From Brachybacterium massiliense (GTDB taxonomy: Bacteria; Actinomycetota; Actinomycetes; Actinomycetales; Dermabacteraceae): a DNA stretch of 64,000 nucleotides. This document shows positions 8,363 to 15,921 of this stretch, one piece after another. A program made the position numbers and the translations under genes. Below the pieces are notes generated by a model. That model saw only the letters and a program-made list of their open reading frames with translations. It ran no database searches and was not told where the DNA came from. The stretch spans positions 1 to 64,000 of the forward strand of contig NZ_FXXB01000005.1 in NCBI RefSeq assembly GCF_900184245.1, given 5' to 3'. Within the stretch, counting starts at the first letter, position 1. Each line of letters starts with the position of its first letter.

Positions 8363-9004
8363 GCGGATCGACCACCCCAGGCGCTCCCGCACCCGCGCGG
8401 CGAGCGTCAGCACATCAGCGTGCTCAAGGTTGCGGGAGAAGCTGGGCGCGGCGGGGAAGGCAGCGACCGAGCGGGAGAAGAGCACGATCACCGGGTCGCC
8501 GGTGACCGTCGAGGGGACCAGCAGCCCGTCGAGGCGATCTCCCAGCTGGTCATGGATGGCCGCGGCCCACGCACGGCAGATGTCTTTCGAGGCCTGCGGG
8601 AGCGAGGCGGACGCTCCGTGGCGCACGGCCCAGTCCCCGTTCCCCTCCCCGCCGATCAGGTTCAGCAGGTCCAGGGGTCGCGATGGGCGCCAACCGGACA
8701 AGGCTCGTTCGGCGGTGAGGGTGATCGCCCGGTCCCGTTGGAAGAGCTCGGCGAAGGCCGTGGTGTAGGCGGGTGCCGTGTAGGAGACGCCGGCTACGGA
8801 GCGGACGGAGAGCGGACCTGCCTGCGGGTCCCAGCGGTTGCTGCGGATCGGCCCGTTCCATCGCAGCTCGTCCCACGCCATCGGGTGCCTTCCGGCCACC
8901 GCATGGATCCTCCACAGCGGCCCGCCGAACGAGGCGACGGTGCCGTCCGGGAGTGTGAGCGGAACCGACGGGCGGCGGGGATTCTTCGCGTGCGCCGAGT
9001 TCAC
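8360..9004 (-). CDS. RES-domain toxin (NAD+-degrading family)
   Basis: A 214-residue RES-domain protein, the toxin of Xre/RES toxin-antitoxin systems. Characterised members (ParT, MbcT, Res) degrade or phosphorolyse NAD+ or ADP-ribosylate. The Arg-Glu-Ser pattern is visible: Arg32 (WRIHAV), Tyr75 and Glu86 (VSYTAPAYTTAFAELF), and Ser165 (LLVPSTVTGDPVIVLF). The GTG at 9004 overlaps the antitoxin stop by four bases (GTGA), so it is translationally coupled. It lies between hsdS and hsdR on the opposite strand, an unusual nest inside a restriction locus. Confidence 0.88.
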   Translation of the reverse strand: MNSAHAKNPRRPSVPLTLPDGTVASFGGPLWRIHAVAGRHPMAWDELRWNGPIRSNRWDPQAGPLSVRSVAGVSYTAPAYTTAFAELFQRDRAITLTAERALSGWRPSRPLDLLNLIGGEGNGDWAVRHGASASLPQASKDICRAWAAAIHDQLGDRLDGLLVPSTVTGDPVIVLFSRSVAAFPAAPSFSRNLEHADVLTLAARVRERLGWSIR

Positions 9005-9594
9005 TCGTAGCCGAGCTCGTCGACCAGTGAGACCACAGCGTCCACCTGTCCCCCGTCGAGCAGCCATCGCACGGGAGACCGCTGATCGAGCGACTCGTTC
9101 GGCGTCGTCATGAAGCGCTGGATCGACAGAGGGTGCGTGTACTGCGGGAACGCCGGGATGATCGCGCGCAGCCCCGGAACCACCTCCCCGTCGTCGAACT
9201 GCCAGTGCGGGAATCGAGTCGTGCGCCCCCCGCTGCTCGGCAGCGCATACAGATCGCCCGTCGCCTTCGACCGCCGGATGCTCGCCTCATGTCGCTCGAG
9301 GAGCGTCGCGACCTCCGCCGTGCTGAGCGAGGCGCTGTGCACCTGCTCCTGCGCCGCCGCCCTGTCCCGTGCGACGCGGCTCTGCGAGAGGGTGCGCGCC
9401 GTGGGAGTCAGATCCTCCTCCGTGAGGTCCGTGTTCTCCAGCAGGAACTCCCGCTCCCCTGCGGAGAGCGACTCCGAGGTGGCATCGCTGGCCTCGCGCA
9501 GGAGGTCCAGGAGCGCGTCGACGCTCAGAGGATTGCCTCGCCGGTCCAAGGCGTCCTCCAGGCGAGCCGTGAAGTCATGCGTCGCGCTGCTCAT
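9001..9594 (-). CDS. Antitoxin of RES toxin (Xre/MbcA/ParS-like)
   Basis: A 197-residue protein read just before the RES toxin. A helix-turn-helix-like stretch is at about 89-118 (LSTAEVATLLERHEASIRRS). The C-terminus 142-197 (LRAIIPAFPQYTHP, then SPVRWLLDGGQVDAVVSLVDEL) has the Pro-x-x-Trp-Leu-x-x-Gly pattern of the toxin-binding domain of Xre/MbcA/ParS antitoxins. The N-terminal 85 residues are helical and acidic, longer than in short family members. ATG at 9594 is used; an in-frame ATG three codons earlier (9603) is possible. An 11-bp palindrome directly upstream (9605-9615) is a candidate autoregulatory site. Confidence 0.83.
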   Translation of the reverse strand: MSSATHDFTARLEDALDRRGNPLSVDALLDLLREASDATSESLSAGEREFLLENTDLTEEDLTPTARTLSQSRVARDRAAAQEQVHSASLSTAEVATLLERHEASIRRSKATGDLYALPSSGGRTTRFPHWQFDDGEVVPGLRAIIPAFPQYTHPLSIQRFMTTPNESLDQRSPVRWLLDGGQVDAVVSLVDELGYE

Positions 9595-9843
9595 GAGTAT
9601 CATGTTACGCCGTAACCGTCTGCAACAGAAGGGTTCTCGTGGACTCACGGGAGATGCCTGCAAGGCGGCGCCCACCAGCATCGTTTCTCGGTTTACCGTG
9701 TTTCCCGTAGCGAGAAGCACGCTCGATCGAGAAGCAGTCGGTGGGCCACCCCTTCGACGTCGCGTCTCCCTACCCTCCGACATTCCCCGCCGTCGCACCC
9801 CGTCGATACACTCTGACCTGGGAAGCGACCGAGGAGGGCGGCA
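9595..9843. promoter_or_regulatory. Divergent control region of antitoxin-toxin and hsdR
   Basis: TTACGCCGTAA (9605-9615) sits at the antitoxin promoter; reading left, TTGCAG and TGATAC are possible -35 and -10 boxes. TTCTCG (9685-9690) and CGAGAA (9711-9716) form an inverted repeat. CTCGATCGAG (9722-9731) is a 10-bp palindrome. GATACACT (9805-9812) is a likely -10 for hsdR, with GGAGG before its GTG. One 249-bp region thus serves both the toxin pair and the nuclease gene. Confidence 0.55.
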
Positions 9844-12800
9844 GTGAGCAACTTCGGATTCATCCGGGGGCAGTGGCCGGAGCTGTTCGACGTGTGCCAG
9901 CGCGCCGAGTCCTACGCCCTCTCCGACCCCGACAGCGCCGCCTTCCATGCTCGCGTCGCGGTGGAGAAGGTCGTCGAGTACCTCTTCGTGGACGTGTTCG
10001 GGCTGCCTGAGGGCTACCGCTCGGACCTCAGCGCCCGGATGAACGACCCGGCGTTCAAGAACCGCACCTACGCCATCAACAATCAGCTGAACCTCCTGCG
10101 CCGGCGCGGCAACGACGCTGCGCACGGCAACCGTCGACTCTCCCGCCAGGAGGGCGTCGCCACACTGCGGGATCTCTTCGACGTGATCGTCTGGACGGTC
10201 AAGCACCAGTCCACATTCCCCGAGGCCGCACCACTGGGCACCGCCTTCGACGTCTCCATCGTTCAGAAGCGCGCCCCGCTCGGCCCCGCCGAGCTCGCCA
10301 AGCTGGTGAAGCGCTTCACCGAGCAGCAGGAGACCTCCCGGCGCGAGATCGCCGAGCGCGATGACAAGCTCTCCGCCCTGGAGGAGGAGCTCGAGGCGCT
10401 GCGGAAGCAGATCGCCGACGCAAAGGCAGCCGACACCGCCGCCGACACCCACGACTACCGCGAGGACGAGACCCGCAACGACCTCATCGACGAGCAGCTG
10501 CGCGATGCGGGATGGGCCCTGGAGAACCCCGAGAATCGCGAGTACCCCGTGGACGGGCTCCCCGTCCTGCCGGGGGTCAACGAGAGCGGCACCGGCAGGG
10601 TCGACTACGTGCTGTGGGGAGAGGACGGCCGGCCGCTCGGCCTCGTCGAGGCCAAGCGCACCAGCCGTGACCCCTCCGTCGGCGCCCGCCAGGCCCAGCT
10701 CTACGCCGACGCTCTCGAGCGCAAGTTCGGTCGGCGGCCGATCATCTTCCTGACCAATGGCCGGCAGCACGAGATCTGGGACGATGCACCCTGGAACGGT
10801 GCTCCCGGCTACCCCGCCCGTGCGATCGAAGGGTTCTACACCCGCGGCGAGCTCGAGCAGCTCCACCACCGACGTACGCAACGCCGCCCGCTGAGCAGCG
10901 CGGGCGTCGACGCGGAGATCGCCGGTCGCCCGTACCAGCAGCGAGCGATCGCGAAGGTGGGAGCGCACTTCGACGCCCGTCAGCGCCGTGCCCTGCTGGT
11001 CATGGCAACCGGAACCGGCAAGACCCGCACCGCGATCGCCCTGGTGGACCAGCTGATGGAGCGCGGTTGGGCCAAGCGCGTGCTGTTCCTCGCCGACCGC
11101 ACCGCCCTAGTGCGCCAGGCGCACAAGGCGTTCTCGAAGCTGTTACCGGGTGTGACGAGCATCGACCTCACCTCGGACAAGCACTCCGAGGCGCGCGTCC
11201 ACCTGGCCACCTATCCCACGATGATGAACCTCGTCGATGCGGCGCGCGACGGCGGCGGGCGACGCTTCGGCCCGGGCTATTTCGACCTGGTGATCATCGA
11301 TGAGGCCCACCGCTCCGCCTACCAGAAGTACGGAGCCCTGTTCGACTGGTTCGACGGCCTGCTGCTGGGACTGACCGCCACCCCGGTCGATGACATCGCC
11401 CGCAGCACCTACCGCCTCTTCGAGCTCGAGCCCGGCGTGCCAACCGACTCCTACCCGCTGGAGGAGGCCATCGGCGAGGGCTATCTCGTGGGCCCGGAGA
11501 ACCTCGTCTACGACCTCGGCTTCCACCGCAGCGGCATCCGCTACGACCAGCTCTCCGAAGAGGAGAAGGAGCAGTGGGAGGAGATCGACTGGGACGAGGG
11601 CGAGGACTCCGACCCGGTGGAGGAGATGCCCACCGCGGTCGAGGCGCCGCGCGTGTTCCGCTCCCTGTTCAACGCCGACACCGCGGACAAGGCCCTCGCC
11701 GAGCTGATGCGCGCCGGCCACCACGTGGCCGGCGGCGACCGTCTCGGCAAGACCATCGTGTTCGCGATGAACCAGCGCCACGCCCAGTTCCTCAAGGAGC
11801 GCTTCGACGCCCAGTACCCACATCTGGGCGGAGACTTCGCCCAGGTGATCACCAGCGACTCCGCCTATGCGCAGGACCTCATCGAGTCCTTCTCGATCAG
11901 CGACCGGGCCCCGCACATCGCGATCAGCGTGGACATGCTCGACACTGGGATCGATGTCCCCGAGGTGCTGAACCTGGTGCTGTTCAAGCAGGTGCTCTCC
12001 AAAACCAAGTTCTGGCAGATGATCGGGCGCGGCACCCGGCTGTGCCCTGACGCCCACGGGGACGGAGCCGACAAGACCGGGTTCCGCGTCTTCGACTTCT
12101 GCGGCAACGTGGAGTACTTCGGGCAGGACCCCGCGGACCGCGCCTCGAGCGTGCAGAAGCCGCTGTCCCATCGACTGTTCGCCACCCGCGCCCGGATCGT
12201 GGCCGGCATCGACCTCACCGCAGGGGACCTGCAGGTGCGGGAGGGCGCGGTGGAATGGCTGAGCGAGTTCGTGGGCGGCATCCCCACCCACTCCTTCCTC
12301 GCGCGCAGGCATGGCGAGGCGATCTCGCGGTACTCGCGTCCCGAGGGCTGGGCGGCGCCGCTCGGCAGGATCGACGCGGAGGATGCCGCAGAGTCCCTGG
12401 GGTCCCTGCCCTCGGCCGGCACCACAGAGGACGAGCACGCCAAACGCTTCGACCTGCTCGTGCTGCGTCGCGAGCTCGCCCAGCTCGAGGGAGACGAGGC
12501 CCTGGCCGAGCGCACTCGCTCAGCGGTGCAGGAGGTCGCCTCTCAGCTGCTCGAGAAGCAGACGATCCCCCAGGTCGCCACCGCAGCCGCTCTGCTGCAG
12601 GAGGTCGCGGGCGAGGACTGGTGGGAGGGGGTCACCCTCGCGATGCTGGAGCGAGCCCGCCGAGAGCTGCGCTCCCTGGCGCAGTTCCTCGACGCACACC
12701 GACGCTGGAGCGTGGTGACCGACTTCGAGGACGACCTCGGCGAGGCCCGCTCCGCCGACCTTCCGCTGGTCGCCGTGGGCGTGGACCAGGCCAGGTTCCG

Positions 12801-13284
12801 GGAGAAGGTCACCGCGTACATCCGTGAGCACCGCGATCACGTCGCGATCCAGCGTCTGCGCCGCAACCTGCCGCTGACCGAGACGGATCTCAGTGAGCTC
12901 GAGCGGATCCTCGTCGAACAGGGAGACGGCACCCCCGAGGCGCTGGCGGCGCTCAGCGGCGAACGGGGCCTCGGAGTGTTCGTCCGCTCGCTCGTCGGCC
13001 TGGACCGCGCAGCCGCCGAGTCAGCCTTCGCCGAGAAGATCGCCCTGGGCGGCCTGAACTCAGCGCAGATGGAGTTTCTGACGATGGTGATCGACGAGCT
13101 CACCCGGCGCGGCGAGATGCGGCCCGAGCGCCTGTTCCAGTCGCCCTACGAGGACAGGGCCGCGACCCGCATCGACATCGTGTTCCCGGACGAGGCGGAG
13201 GCCGATGCGGTCATCACGGTGCTGCACGACATCGAGCGCGCCGCCACACCCGTCGACATCATCACGGAGAAGTCGCTGGCCTGA
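9844..13284 (+). CDS. hsdR: Type I restriction endonuclease subunit R
   Basis: The 1146-residue motor/nuclease subunit, which translocates DNA with ATP and cleaves unmodified DNA. Domains in order: a DUF4145-like helical N-terminus (about 10-125), a coiled coil (155-200), then a PD-(D/E)xK nuclease with Asp254 and Glu269-Ala-Lys271. The SF2 helicase follows, with Walker A ATGTGKT (388-394), DEAH at 486-489, the GLTATP motif soon after, and motif VI QMIGRGTRL. The C-terminal third binds the M/S complex in relatives. The GTG at 9844 has GGAGG seven bases upstream. Unlike classical hsdRMS operons it has its own promoter, separated from hsdMS by the toxin-antitoxin pair. Its 3' end overlaps the convergent monooxygenase gene by 23 bases. 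Confidence 0.96.
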   Translation: MSNFGFIRGQWPELFDVCQRAESYALSDPDSAAFHARVAVEKVVEYLFVDVFGLPEGYRSDLSARMNDPAFKNRTYAINNQLNLLRRRGNDAAHGNRRLSRQEGVATLRDLFDVIVWTVKHQSTFPEAAPLGTAFDVSIVQKRAPLGPAELAKLVKRFTEQQETSRREIAERDDKLSALEEELEALRKQIADAKAADTAADTHDYREDETRNDLIDEQLRDAGWALENPENREYPVDGLPVLPGVNESGTGRVDYVLWGEDGRPLGLVEAKRTSRDPSVGARQAQLYADALERKFGRRPIIFLTNGRQHEIWDDAPWNGAPGYPARAIEGFYTRGELEQLHHRRTQRRPLSSAGVDAEIAGRPYQQRAIAKVGAHFDARQRRALLVMATGTGKTRTAIALVDQLMERGWAKRVLFLADRTALVRQAHKAFSKLLPGVTSIDLTSDKHSEARVHLATYPTMMNLVDAARDGGGRRFGPGYFDLVIIDEAHRSAYQKYGALFDWFDGLLLGLTATPVDDIARSTYRLFELEPGVPTDSYPLEEAIGEGYLVGPENLVYDLGFHRSGIRYDQLSEEEKEQWEEIDWDEGEDSDPVEEMPTAVEAPRVFRSLFNADTADKALAELMRAGHHVAGGDRLGKTIVFAMNQRHAQFLKERFDAQYPHLGGDFAQVITSDSAYAQDLIESFSISDRAPHIAISVDMLDTGIDVPEVLNLVLFKQVLSKTKFWQMIGRGTRLCPDAHGDGADKTGFRVFDFCGNVEYFGQDPADRASSVQKPLSHRLFATRARIVAGIDLTAGDLQVREGAVEWLSEFVGGIPTHSFLARRHGEAISRYSRPEGWAAPLGRIDAEDAAESLGSLPSAGTTEDEHAKRFDLLVLRRELAQLEGDEALAERTRSAVQEVASQLLEKQTIPQVATAAALLQEVAGEDWWEGVTLAMLERARRELRSLAQFLDAHRRWSVVTDFEDDLGEARSADLPLVAVGVDQARFREKVTAYIREHRDHVAIQRLRRNLPLTETDLSELERILVEQGDGTPEALAALSGERGLGVFVRSLVGLDRAAAESAFAEKIALGGLNSAQMEFLTMVIDELTRRGEMRPERLFQSPYEDRAATRIDIVFPDEAEADAVITVLHDIERAATPVDIITEKSLA

Positions 13285-14593
13285 CCTCGGGCAACCTCAG
13301 GTGCTCCCGCAATGTGGTCCCCTCGTACTCGCGCCGGAACCGGCCGCGCCGCTGCAGTACGGGCACGACCTGATCGACGAAGTCTGTGATCCCGCCGGGG
13401 AGGGTGGGCGGCATGAGATTGAAGCCGTCGGCCGCTCCCGCGTCGACCCAGCGCTCGATCTCGTCGGCCACCGACTCCGGTGTACCGATGACGGTCGCGT
13501 GGCCGCCACCGGCGGCGAGCAGACCCAGCAGTTCACGCACCGTCGGTCGCACAGAGTCGACGATGCGCAGCACCGTGGCATAGCGCCCCTTCGGGCCGGT
13601 GAACTCCTCGAGGGGCGGGAGCGGTGGCACGGAGGCGTCGAGCTCCCAGCCTGAGGCGTCCTGGCCGATGAAGAAGGAGAGCTGGCGCAGGGAATCCGCG
13701 ACCGGCAGGCGGGAGTCGAGATCCGCGCGTATCCGCCGGGCTTCCGCCTCGGTCGAGGCCACGTGGACGACCAGGCCTGGCATCACCGCGATCGTCTCCG
13801 GGTCGCGGCCCAGCGCGGCGGCCCGCGCGCGGATGTCCGAGCGGTAGGCGCGCGCGGACTCGAGGTCCCAGGCCACCGCATAGATCCCCTCGGCGTGGCG
13901 GGCGGCGAGATCGCGACCCGGTTCGGAGGCTCCAGCCTGGAACAGCACCGGGCGGACCTGCGGCGGCGTCGGCACGTTCAACGGCCCGGCGACCTCGAAG
14001 GACTGACCGCGATGCTGCGGCGGTCGCAGCAGGGACGAGTCGACGTACACCCCCTCCGGATCGGCCAGGATGCTCTGAGCGGGCCAGGAATCCCACAGGC
14101 CCTGGAGCACCTCGATGAACTCCCCCGCGGTGGCGTAGCGCTTCGCATGATCGGGCAGCGCGGGCATGCCGTGGTTGCGAGCCTCCGCGTCGGTCATCGA
14201 GGTGACCACGTTGATCCCGGCCCGGCCGTGGGAAATGTGGTCGAGGCTCGCCAGCAGGCGAGCGGCGTGGAACGGGTCCCAGAATGTGCTCGACACCGTC
14301 GTGACCAGCCCGATCCGTGCGGTGGCGCGGGCCATCGCCGTGAGCACGGTGATCGGTTCCAGGAACCATGTCGGCCCGCGCTCGGCCCCGGCGGGCGCGA
14401 TCGACTGGCCGTCGGCGAGGAAGATCGCATCGAGCCGTCCGCGCTCCGCGATCCGTGCGAGCCCCTCCCAGTACGTGATGTCACCCAGTCGCGATACCGA
14501 GGAGCCCGGCGCCCGCCAGGCCGCGGCGTGGTGGCCGCACGCATGGGCGAACAGGTTCAGCCGCACCTGGCGGCGAGGCGCAGCGATCCTCAA
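13262..14593 (-). CDS. LLM-class flavin-dependent monooxygenase (NtaA/SnaA/DszA type)
   Basis: A 443-residue FMNH2-dependent monooxygenase of the luciferase-like TIM-barrel family. Family marks include RLNLFAHACGHHAAAW near the N-terminus, TYWEGLARIAERGRLDAIFLAD, GLVTTVSSTFWDPFHAARLLASLDHISHGRAGINVVTS, and the VLFQAGASEPGRDLAARHAE stretch. Relatives oxidise small N- or S-heterocycles, chelators or sulfones using FMNH2 from a separate reductase. The start is taken as TTG at 14593, which overlaps the SDR stop by four bases with GAAGGA just ahead; a GTG nine codons later is the alternative. It is second in a TPP-riboswitch-led operon, so a role in salvage or breakdown of a thiamine-related molecule is possible (inference). 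Confidence 0.9.
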   Translation of the reverse strand: MRIAAPRRQVRLNLFAHACGHHAAAWRAPGSSVSRLGDITYWEGLARIAERGRLDAIFLADGQSIAPAGAERGPTWFLEPITVLTAMARATARIGLVTTVSSTFWDPFHAARLLASLDHISHGRAGINVVTSMTDAEARNHGMPALPDHAKRYATAGEFIEVLQGLWDSWPAQSILADPEGVYVDSSLLRPPQHRGQSFEVAGPLNVPTPPQVRPVLFQAGASEPGRDLAARHAEGIYAVAWDLESARAYRSDIRARAAALGRDPETIAVMPGLVVHVASTEAEARRIRADLDSRLPVADSLRQLSFFIGQDASGWELDASVPPLPPLEEFTGPKGRYATVLRIVDSVRPTVRELLGLLAAGGGHATVIGTPESVADEIERWVDAGAADGFNLMPPTLPGGITDFVDQVVPVLQRRGRFRREYEGTTLREHLRLPEVRPATSP

Positions 14594-15390
14594 TCCTTCA
14601 CCAGCCCGCCGTCGACGACAAGGTTCTGCCCGGTCACGGACCGGGACCACGGAGAGGCGAAGAAGAGCGCGGCGTCGGCGAACTCCGCGGGTGTGGTGAC
14701 CGACTGCAGCGGGGTTCCCGCGGCGATCGCGTCGAAGACCTCCTCGGGGGTCGCGGCGCTCGCGTCGGTGGTGCGCAGCAGCCCGCCGCTGACCATGTTC
14801 ACGGTGATGCCGAGCGGGCCGAGGTCGGCGGCGAAGGTGCGTGTCAGCGCGAGCAGCGCCGCCTTCGCCGCGGTGTAGTCGTGATACGGAACGACCGGGT
14901 GCTGGAACAGGTTGGTGCCGACATTGACGACGCGCCCCGAACCTGCCCGGGCGAAGCCGGGCAGCGCCGCCTGGATCGTGTTCAGAGCGCCCTGCACCGC
15001 GCCGGAGAACTGCGCGGAGAAGGCGTCGTAGGAGATCTCGTGCGCCTTGGCGCGTGCGTCGCCGTTGAAGGAGAAGCCGGTCAGAGCGTTGTTCACGACG
15101 GTGTCGACAGGAGCGCCGAAGGCGTCCTCGGCCTGCGTGAACAGGGCCTCGACCTGGGCCCGGTCCCGCACGTCGGCGCGCACGGCGACGGCACGACCCG
15201 GATGGCGCTCGGCGAGCTCGAGTGCGGCGCCCTCGCTGGTGAGGTGGTTGATGACCACCCGGGCCCCTTCGTGCAGGAAAGCTTCGGTGAGTGCGCGCCC
15301 GAGGCCGCGGGCACCGCCGGTGACCAGCACGATCTGCTCGGCGAGGGCGGGCGTGGGGCGGGAGGTCTGCTCGGTGGTCGGTGAGGTCAT
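14590..15390 (-). CDS. SDR-family NAD(P)-dependent oxidoreductase
   Basis: A 266-residue short-chain dehydrogenase/reductase close to 3-oxoacyl-ACP reductases. The cofactor motif TGGARGLG is at 24-31, then NNAL (100-103) in place of NNAG. The catalytic Tyr172-x3-Lys176 (YTAAK) is present. The usual catalytic Ser is replaced in VVNVGTN, where Thr159 may substitute. The C-terminal VTGQNLVVDGGLVKD is typical. ATG at 15390 follows AAAGGA. It is the first gene after a TPP riboswitch and is coupled to the LLM monooxygenase, so the pair probably acts in sequence on one substrate. The altered Ser makes substrate prediction by homology unsafe. Confidence 0.92.
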   Translation of the reverse strand: MTSPTTEQTSRPTPALAEQIVLVTGGARGLGRALTEAFLHEGARVVINHLTSEGAALELAERHPGRAVAVRADVRDRAQVEALFTQAEDAFGAPVDTVVNNALTGFSFNGDARAKAHEISYDAFSAQFSGAVQGALNTIQAALPGFARAGSGRVVNVGTNLFQHPVVPYHDYTAAKAALLALTRTFAADLGPLGITVNMVSGGLLRTTDASAATPEEVFDAIAAGTPLQSVTTPAEFADAALFFASPWSRSVTGQNLVVDGGLVKD

Positions 15391-15648
15391 GGTCGACAGG
15401 TCCTTTCGGGGCCGGCGAGCACGCCCGCCGCACAGCGGGCGGGAGCACATCGCGGAAGGAGCGACGCCGAGTGCCGGCGCCGCGTGGAAGAGGACACGGG
15501 GATCCGCCGGCGGACCCCGGTGAGCCCGTCTGCACGAAGGGGCCCGGACGCACTGCGGCGCCTCCTCCGACGGCGCGGCGAGGCCGGCGCAGCGAGGATC
15601 GATGCATGGGGCGACGGCGTGCATGGCGGCAGCACACAGCTCATCGAC
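15391..15648 (-). promoter_or_regulatory. 258-nt leader between TPP riboswitch and SDR gene
   Basis: No gene recognised. Two GC-rich hairpins are present. One lies at 15498-15518, built on the 12-bp palindrome TCCGCCGGCGGA. The other, GCCCGC/GCGGGC at 15423-15440, ends about 33 bases before the SDR start codon. They are candidates for the riboswitch expression platform, either terminator or ribosome-site masking. Confidence 0.45.
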
Positions 15649-15723
15649 GACATCCCTCCGCGAGTACGAACTCGATCAGGTTCACCGGGTGTGATCTCAG
15701 CCCCCGTCGGGGCACCCCGTGTC
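15649..15723 (-). promoter_or_regulatory. TPP riboswitch (THI element)
   Basis: Read on the minus strand, the conserved blocks appear in order: CGGGGTGCCC, GGGGCTGAGA, ACCCGGTGAACCTGATC, then CTCGCGGAGGGATG. These match P2/J2-3 (GCTGAGA), P4 (ACCTGATC) and the closing AGGGA of the thiamine-pyrophosphate aptamer; GACA/TGTC closes P1. A promoter with TAGCAT as -10 (15732-15737) starts transcription just before it. TPP binding normally lowers expression, so the downstream SDR and monooxygenase should be on when thiamine is scarce. Confidence 0.93.
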
Positions 15724-15794
15724 ACTCATGGATGCTACCCGCAGATCCACCGCCGTAAAGGTGCCGCCCACCGCTTCCACGACTCACCCACGGA

Positions 15795-15806
15795 AAGCGC
15801 TTGACA
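15795..15806 (+). promoter_or_regulatory. Sugar-importer promoter with LacI-type operator
   Basis: AAGCGCTT (15795-15802), the core of LacI/GalR-family operators, overlaps a perfect -35 box TTGACA (15801-15806). GACCAT 18 bases on is a weak -10. Repressor bound here would block RNA polymerase from the binding-protein gene at 15922. Confidence 0.6.
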
Positions 15807-15921
15807 ATTGCGCACCTTTGTCTGGACCATATGGGTCACCAGTCCTTGCTCCGCAGCCCAGCGTCGTTCGCGGTGGAGCGTCGGTCGCGTCAACGAAGCG
15901 CAGTCCTCCGAGGAGATCACC

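Noticed and set aside
9001-10968. 655-residue version of the antitoxin
   Set aside because: Residues before 9603 are antisense to hsdR with no helix-turn-helix or other family pattern.
13262-15637. 791-residue SDR-monooxygenase fusion
   Set aside because: The N-terminal part is the SDR gene read out of frame; the two genes have separate, overlapping ends.
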